From Spirochaetota bacterium (lineage in GTDB: Bacteria; Spirochaetota; Spirochaetia; Treponematales; Breznakiellaceae), in contig WRKI01000349.1 in assembly GCA_009778155.1 (NCBI GenBank), forward strand, positions 1 through 34,606: a stretch of 34,606 nt of DNA, read 5' to 3'. Positions 31,158 through 34,606 of this stretch are shown one piece after another (positions within the stretch are counted from its first letter, which is position 1; the number at the start of each line of letters is the position of its first letter). Made by a program: the position numbers and the translations under genes. Under the pieces are notes generated by a model. The model searched no databases. It was given only the letters and a program-made list of their open reading frames with translations, and was not told where the DNA came from.

Positions 31158-33236
31158 CTATTGTAACGGGGCGAAATAACCAGTATTGTCGCGCCCGGAA
31201 CGCTCCATTAAATACACCTCGACCTCCACAGGAAGCCATGCTCTGCCAAAATCGGTGTCAAGCTGGGAGCGAAAACTAAGAAAGTATCTTCCGACAGGAG
31301 CTCTGGCAATATCCCGTATCATTTCCCCGATGCCTTGCGGCCGGTACAAGTACATCGCCTGCCCACCTGTTTCGGCAGTTAAAAAGTTGATTTCCGGTGA
31401 AATAAAATCGGAGCCGACAATCACCGCGTTAAAAATTATCCCGTTGTTTGCAAGATACGCGGCCAGCTCCGAAAGACTGTGTTGTTCAAAAGCAAGATAG
31501 CCCAAATCCCCCGTGCCTACATAGATGACCGAGCGGCGCGGAGAGCCGTGCAATACATCCGTCGCGGCAAGACGCAGACCAAGATCGAAACGCCAAAGCG
31601 GACTGTAAACAGCCGGCGAACCACGCGCCGCATTGTCAAGCGCAAGATGGTTTTCCCGCTGAGGCTGCATTCCGGCGGAAATAACAGAGACAATATTCGA
31701 GGAGCCAATTTCGGCAAGCCCCGCCGCAATGTCCCGCGCCGCGATAGAAAAATCTTCCATAAGAGTTACCGTTCTGTTCGAGCGTTCAAACAGAATCGAA
31801 ACATCGGTGCCCGGGAAAAGATGCCCCGGCTGCAAAAACTGCTGATTGGCCGCCACCATCCCCCCCTCCGTAATAAGGAAGTTGTGCTGATTCAACCCCA
31901 CAATAGGCCGGCGCAGCCTGTCCTCAACCGAGACCTCCAGCGTTACAAAAGGAAAGTTTTCCGCCGCAATCCGCTGAACCTGGACAAAAAGCCCGGAAGC
32001 AAGATCGTCAAAACGAGTCATAATCGAAACTTCGTCGTCGGCAAAATTGGCCGCCAGAATATTGCCGTTGCGGTCAATGTCCGCGCCCACAATACGAACC
32101 CTGTCATTCCCGGCAAGCCCCAGCTCGCGCATAATCGCCGTGTTCGTGTCGATCAGCAAAATGCGATTCGTGTCGGCAACCAAAAGCTCGCCAGAGGAAA
32201 TAAAACGCATACTTTCCGGCCCCTGCAAACCCGACACCCCCAGCAAACCTAAAAAGTTGCCGTTAGGATCGAACATATAGATACGCCGGGAGACCGAGTC
32301 GGCCACATAAACGCGGTGGTTTCTTGCGGCAATGCCCGTGGGGGCAAGAAAACCGGGAAAAGCCCCGCCCCGTTGCCCGAAGGAAAGCACAAAACCGCCG
32401 TCCGGGTCAAACTTGGAAATACGCCTGTTGCCAAAGTCAACGACATAGAGAAAACCCTCTTCGTCTACCGCCATGTTTTGCGGCCCTACAAGCATCCCGT
32501 CCTGCACGCCGCGCGAGCCAATGTGCCCAAGCCACGCGCCGTTTTCGTCAAGAACGCTGATCCTGCCCGCCCGGTGTTCGGAAAGAAAAAGCCTGCCGTC
32601 AATGCCGCGCACAAGATCGTAAGGCCGGTTAAAAGCGTGAAGAAGAGGCCCGCGCTGGCGTTCCTGCACCACACCGTTTACATCCACCCGGACAATCTCG
32701 TTGCTGCCGAAAGCCACGATCCATGCGGAGCCGTCGCCGACAGGCAACACCGCCGTAGGCTGGCGGTAGATTAAAATATCCCCGCTGCGCCCCGGATAAC
32801 GCCCCGCTTCCACAAAGCGCACGCCGTCATTGACAACGGGCAAGAGAAAGCGGCGGTTCGAGACAGTTTCGACACGCGTGTTAAGAAGCATACCCGCCGC
32901 CGTGTGCCTGCCCAAAACATCTACGGCCGCCATCCATTGGCTTAAAGCCGTGTGTTCAAAACCAGAACGGTGGTAAGCCCTGCCCAGCCACTCAAGAATA
33001 AGCGGCTCGCCGGGACGGTAAGCCAGGGCGCGTTCAAAAGAAAGAATCGCTTCGTTAAAAGCCATGCGGTTGTAGGCGTGAATGCCAAGGCGGAACTCCT
33101 CGGCCGCGTTCAAGGCGGCGATCCCCGTCCCGCCCATTGAAGTTATGGGGGCAACCCCCGGATCCGGAACATTTTGAGCTTCGGTAAAAAACATCATGGT
33201 AAAGAAAAAAACGATAAAAAAAGGAAAATATTTCAC
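31158..33236 (-). CDS. Secreted TPR/NHL beta-propeller protein with VWFA-like C-terminus
   Basis: A 692-residue exported protein. Residues 1-20 form a signal peptide (MKYFPFFIVFFFTMMFFTEA). A TPR-like pair lies at ~45-115. Residues ~165-410 hold about six NHL-type repeats (GPQNMAVDEEGFLYVVDFGNRRI, APTGIAARNHRVYVADSVSRRI and similar), which should close a beta-propeller. Residues ~430-670 start with a strand-rich segment and continue with a VWFA-like fold (TDVSILFERS, RRSVIYVGTGDLG, NGIIFNAVIVGS). It probably acts in the periplasm or on the surface as a scaffold. It overlaps the upstream TPR gene by 4 bases (ATGA), so the two are made together. No catalytic site is visible. Confidence 0.8.
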   Translation of the reverse strand: MKYFPFFIVFFFTMMFFTEAQNVPDPGVAPITSMGGTGIAALNAAEEFRLGIHAYNRMAFNEAILSFERALAYRPGEPLILEWLGRAYHRSGFEHTALSQWMAAVDVLGRHTAAGMLLNTRVETVSNRRFLLPVVNDGVRFVEAGRYPGRSGDILIYRQPTAVLPVGDGSAWIVAFGSNEIVRVDVNGVVQERQRGPLLHAFNRPYDLVRGIDGRLFLSEHRAGRISVLDENGAWLGHIGSRGVQDGMLVGPQNMAVDEEGFLYVVDFGNRRISKFDPDGGFVLSFGQRGGAFPGFLAPTGIAARNHRVYVADSVSRRIYMFDPNGNFLGLLGVSGLQGPESMRFISSGELLVADTNRILLIDTNTAIMRELGLAGNDRVRIVGADIDRNGNILAANFADDEVSIMTRFDDLASGLFVQVQRIAAENFPFVTLEVSVEDRLRRPIVGLNQHNFLITEGGMVAANQQFLQPGHLFPGTDVSILFERSNRTVTLMEDFSIAARDIAAGLAEIGSSNIVSVISAGMQPQRENHLALDNAARGSPAVYSPLWRFDLGLRLAATDVLHGSPRRSVIYVGTGDLGYLAFEQHSLSELAAYLANNGIIFNAVIVGSDFISPEINFLTAETGGQAMYLYRPQGIGEMIRDIARAPVGRYFLSFRSQLDTDFGRAWLPVEVEVYLMERSGRDNTGYFAPLQ

Positions 33237-34012
33237 GTCTCGTCCCCCGTTACGATCTTGAAATGGCGCAGAATTTCTTTTTCATCCGGAGCGATTTCCA
33301 GCGCGCGGCTAAGGCAAATACGCGCCCTTTCCGAATCGCCGCTTTTATAGTAAGCCCAGCCCAGCGAGTCCAAGTAAGCAGCATTTTGCGGGTTAATTTC
33401 CACGACTTTTTTGCAAAAATGCAAGCCCCGCAGTATGTCAATCCCAGTATCAGCCAAAATAAAGCCGATACTGTTCATCGCTGTTATATTGTCGGCATCA
33501 ATCTTCAAAGTTTTCTCATAAAGTTCAATCGAAACTTGATGCCGGTTCTGAACCCAGGCGGCATAAGCCATCGCGTTGTAAAGCTGGGGCGATTCCACCC
33601 CGTTGTTTTGCAACTGCCGCAGCTCCAACTCGGCCTGCCTGTGCCGGCTTGTGTTTATGTACACAAAGGCCAAAAGCAAGCGGCACTGTTGAAAGCGAAG
33701 CGTATTCGCCGGGCTTGACGTTACCTGCTCCAGATAAAGCTGGGCTTCGTCATAGCGCCTTAACTTTGTGTAGCACAACCCCAAATAATAATGATACTCC
33801 GCTATCTCTTCGGCAGAAAGCTTGGCGATCCTTACAGCAATAAACTCTTCCAGAGCTTTTTCCCATTGTTTTTTGTTGTAAAGCCTTATCCCCTCGGAAA
33901 GGGACGGAGAGATGCGCCCCAAACTATCCGAGAATGCTATAAATTCATCTTTTGGTTCTTTGGACGGCTCTTTTTTTTCAAAAGCCTGCCCCAAATCCTT
34001 GCCGTCAACCAT
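33233..34012 (-). CDS. TPR-repeat protein
   Basis: A 259-residue protein with a charged N-terminal segment (~1-35) and then five or more tetratricopeptide repeats, such as AEYHYYLGLCYTKLRRYDEAQLYLE, PQLYNAMAYAAWVQNRHQVSIELYE and AAYLDSLGWAYYKSGDSERARICLS. Such repeats bind partner proteins. No signal peptide is visible, so it is cytoplasmic or membrane-peripheral. GGGAGGG lies 6 bases before ATG 34012. Coupled to the secreted NHL protein gene by a 4-base overlap. The partner is unknown. Confidence 0.82.
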   Translation of the reverse strand: MVDGKDLGQAFEKKEPSKEPKDEFIAFSDSLGRISPSLSEGIRLYNKKQWEKALEEFIAVRIAKLSAEEIAEYHYYLGLCYTKLRRYDEAQLYLEQVTSSPANTLRFQQCRLLLAFVYINTSRHRQAELELRQLQNNGVESPQLYNAMAYAAWVQNRHQVSIELYEKTLKIDADNITAMNSIGFILADTGIDILRGLHFCKKVVEINPQNAAYLDSLGWAYYKSGDSERARICLSRALEIAPDEKEILRHFKIVTGDET

Positions 34013-34087
34013 TCCGAGCCCTCCCGTATTCTACCAGCGGCTTGGCAACTCCGCCGGTATGCTCTAAAAAACTGAACCCCTTGGATG

Positions 34088-34606
34088 TTACACCCCAAAA
34101 ACCGCCACCGGCTGGGACAAAATCACGCTTAACGAGGCATTGCCGCCTCGCACCTGTTCCCCGTCGTTTAACACCGCCGGCGCCGCCTCCTCATCCTTGC
34201 AAAGGCTTTTCCCGATTCTGGCAAAGCAGTAAATGTCGCCACCGGGGGCTGTGAACGGCTCTATCGCGTCGGTATAGTGCCGCTTGCAAAGCGAAGCCTG
34301 CACAAGGTCGGCCGCCCCGGCCTGCGTGTTGGGAAAGTTCACGTTTACAAAAGTTCCCTTTTGCCAGTAGCCGACCATTTCTTCCAGCTTTTTCATAGTG
34401 AAGGCGACAGCCGGCTCCCAGTGCCACTCGCTGCCGGTTCCGCTGGCCGCCCCGGCCGCCCACTCCACCAGCGACAAAGCCACGGAGGGAATGCCCATAA
34501 GACTGCCCTGCCGCGCCGCCGCCGCCGTTCCCGAATAAACGACATCCGTTCCCAAATTCGCCCCCCGGTTGATGCCCGACAAAACCAAGTCCGGCGGCGC
34601 ACCGCC
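34088..34606 (-). CDS. surE: 5'/3'-nucleotidase SurE, 5'-truncated by the window edge
   Basis: The C-terminal ~170 residues of SurE, a metal-dependent phosphatase of nucleoside monophosphates linked to stress survival. The segment [15 protein letters not shown] is the family signature, with the Asn that binds metal; then [23 protein letters not shown] and FVNVNFPN follow. The track starts at TTG 34588, but the frame is open through 34606 (GGAPPDL...), so the true start is outside the window and the N-terminal DD metal site is not seen. It is 75 bases upstream of the TPR gene and probably co-transcribed. Confidence 0.9.
   Translation of the reverse strand, partial: GGAPPDLVLSGINRGANLGTDVVYSGTAAAARQGSLMGIPSVALSLVEWAAGAASGTGSEWHWEPAVAFTMKKLEEMVGYWQKGTFVNVNFPNTQAGAADLVQASLCKRHYTDAIEPFTAPGGDIYCFARIGKSLCKDEEAAPAVLNDGEQVRGGNASLSVILSQPVAVFGV

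Noticed and set aside
31479-32252. 257-residue plus-strand ORF inside the NHL gene
   Set aside because: Arg/Lys/Asn-rich antisense shadow of a GC-rich gene with a signal peptide and clear repeats on the other strand; no ribosome site or family features.
1-34606. CRISPR arrays, tRNA or rRNA genes, insertion sequences, phage genes
   Set aside because: No regularly spaced repeats, cloverleaf or rRNA-like segments, transposase or integrase motifs were seen on reading both strands.

Overview
The window most likely comes from a spirochaete, probably a Treponema-type gut organism. The basis is the style of its exported proteins (a lipoprotein with an LTGC lipobox and a secreted TPR/NHL-propeller protein), frequent AGGAGG ribosome sites and anaerobe-type metabolism. 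This placement is inference; no rRNA or other marker gene is present. No tRNA, rRNA, CRISPR array, integrase or transposase was seen.

Left part (1-6299). A truncated lipoprotein gene leaves the window on the minus strand and is divergent from pxpB-pxpC (5-oxoprolinase subunits, without pxpA). These are followed by rlmB and an AI-2E family permease on the minus strand. A plus-strand pair then encodes an ATP-grasp-unrelated, nucleotidyltransferase-type RNA ligase and an HD-phosphoesterase/polynucleotide kinase (HD-Pnk), which together form a nucleic-acid heal-and-seal cassette.

Middle part (6296-17128). Nine minus-strand genes form a catabolic operon. In transcription order they are BKACE-2, an Fe-S flavin enoate reductase, a GntP permease, an SDR dehydrogenase, BKACE-1, a thiolase, a ketopantoate-reductase-like dehydrogenase, a CoA-transferase and an OFA-family MFS permease. 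The logic is uptake of an organic acid, oxidation to a beta-keto acid, cleavage with acetyl-CoA to acetoacetate plus an acyl-CoA, then CoA transfer and thiolysis to acetyl-CoA. The substrate is unknown.

Right-centre (17581-30421). Six tightly packed minus-strand genes look like an anti-mobile-element defence operon. In transcription order they are a SNF2-type helicase with a C-terminal DUF3883 domain, a DUF262 protein, an AAA ATPase with DUF3696, a protein whose C-terminal third looks like a HigB/RelE (Gp49-like) toxin, a DUF1156 adenine-methyltransferase-like protein, and a DUF499 ATPase with an N-terminal HEPN-like segment carrying an Rx4H motif. It resembles BREX or DISARM in logic (methylase, large ATPase, helicase) but lacks PglZ, DrmA, DrmB and DrmC. 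I know of no named system with this composition. It carries up to three candidate nucleic-acid-cutting modules, and parts of it are clearly more AT-rich than the flanks. A good rho-independent terminator lies downstream at 17443-17468.

Right end (30569-34606). A bacteriohemerythrin, a secreted TPR/NHL protein coupled to a TPR protein, and the 5'-truncated surE gene are all on the minus strand. Two strong hairpins that share a TGATTA core lie between the hemerythrin and NHL genes.
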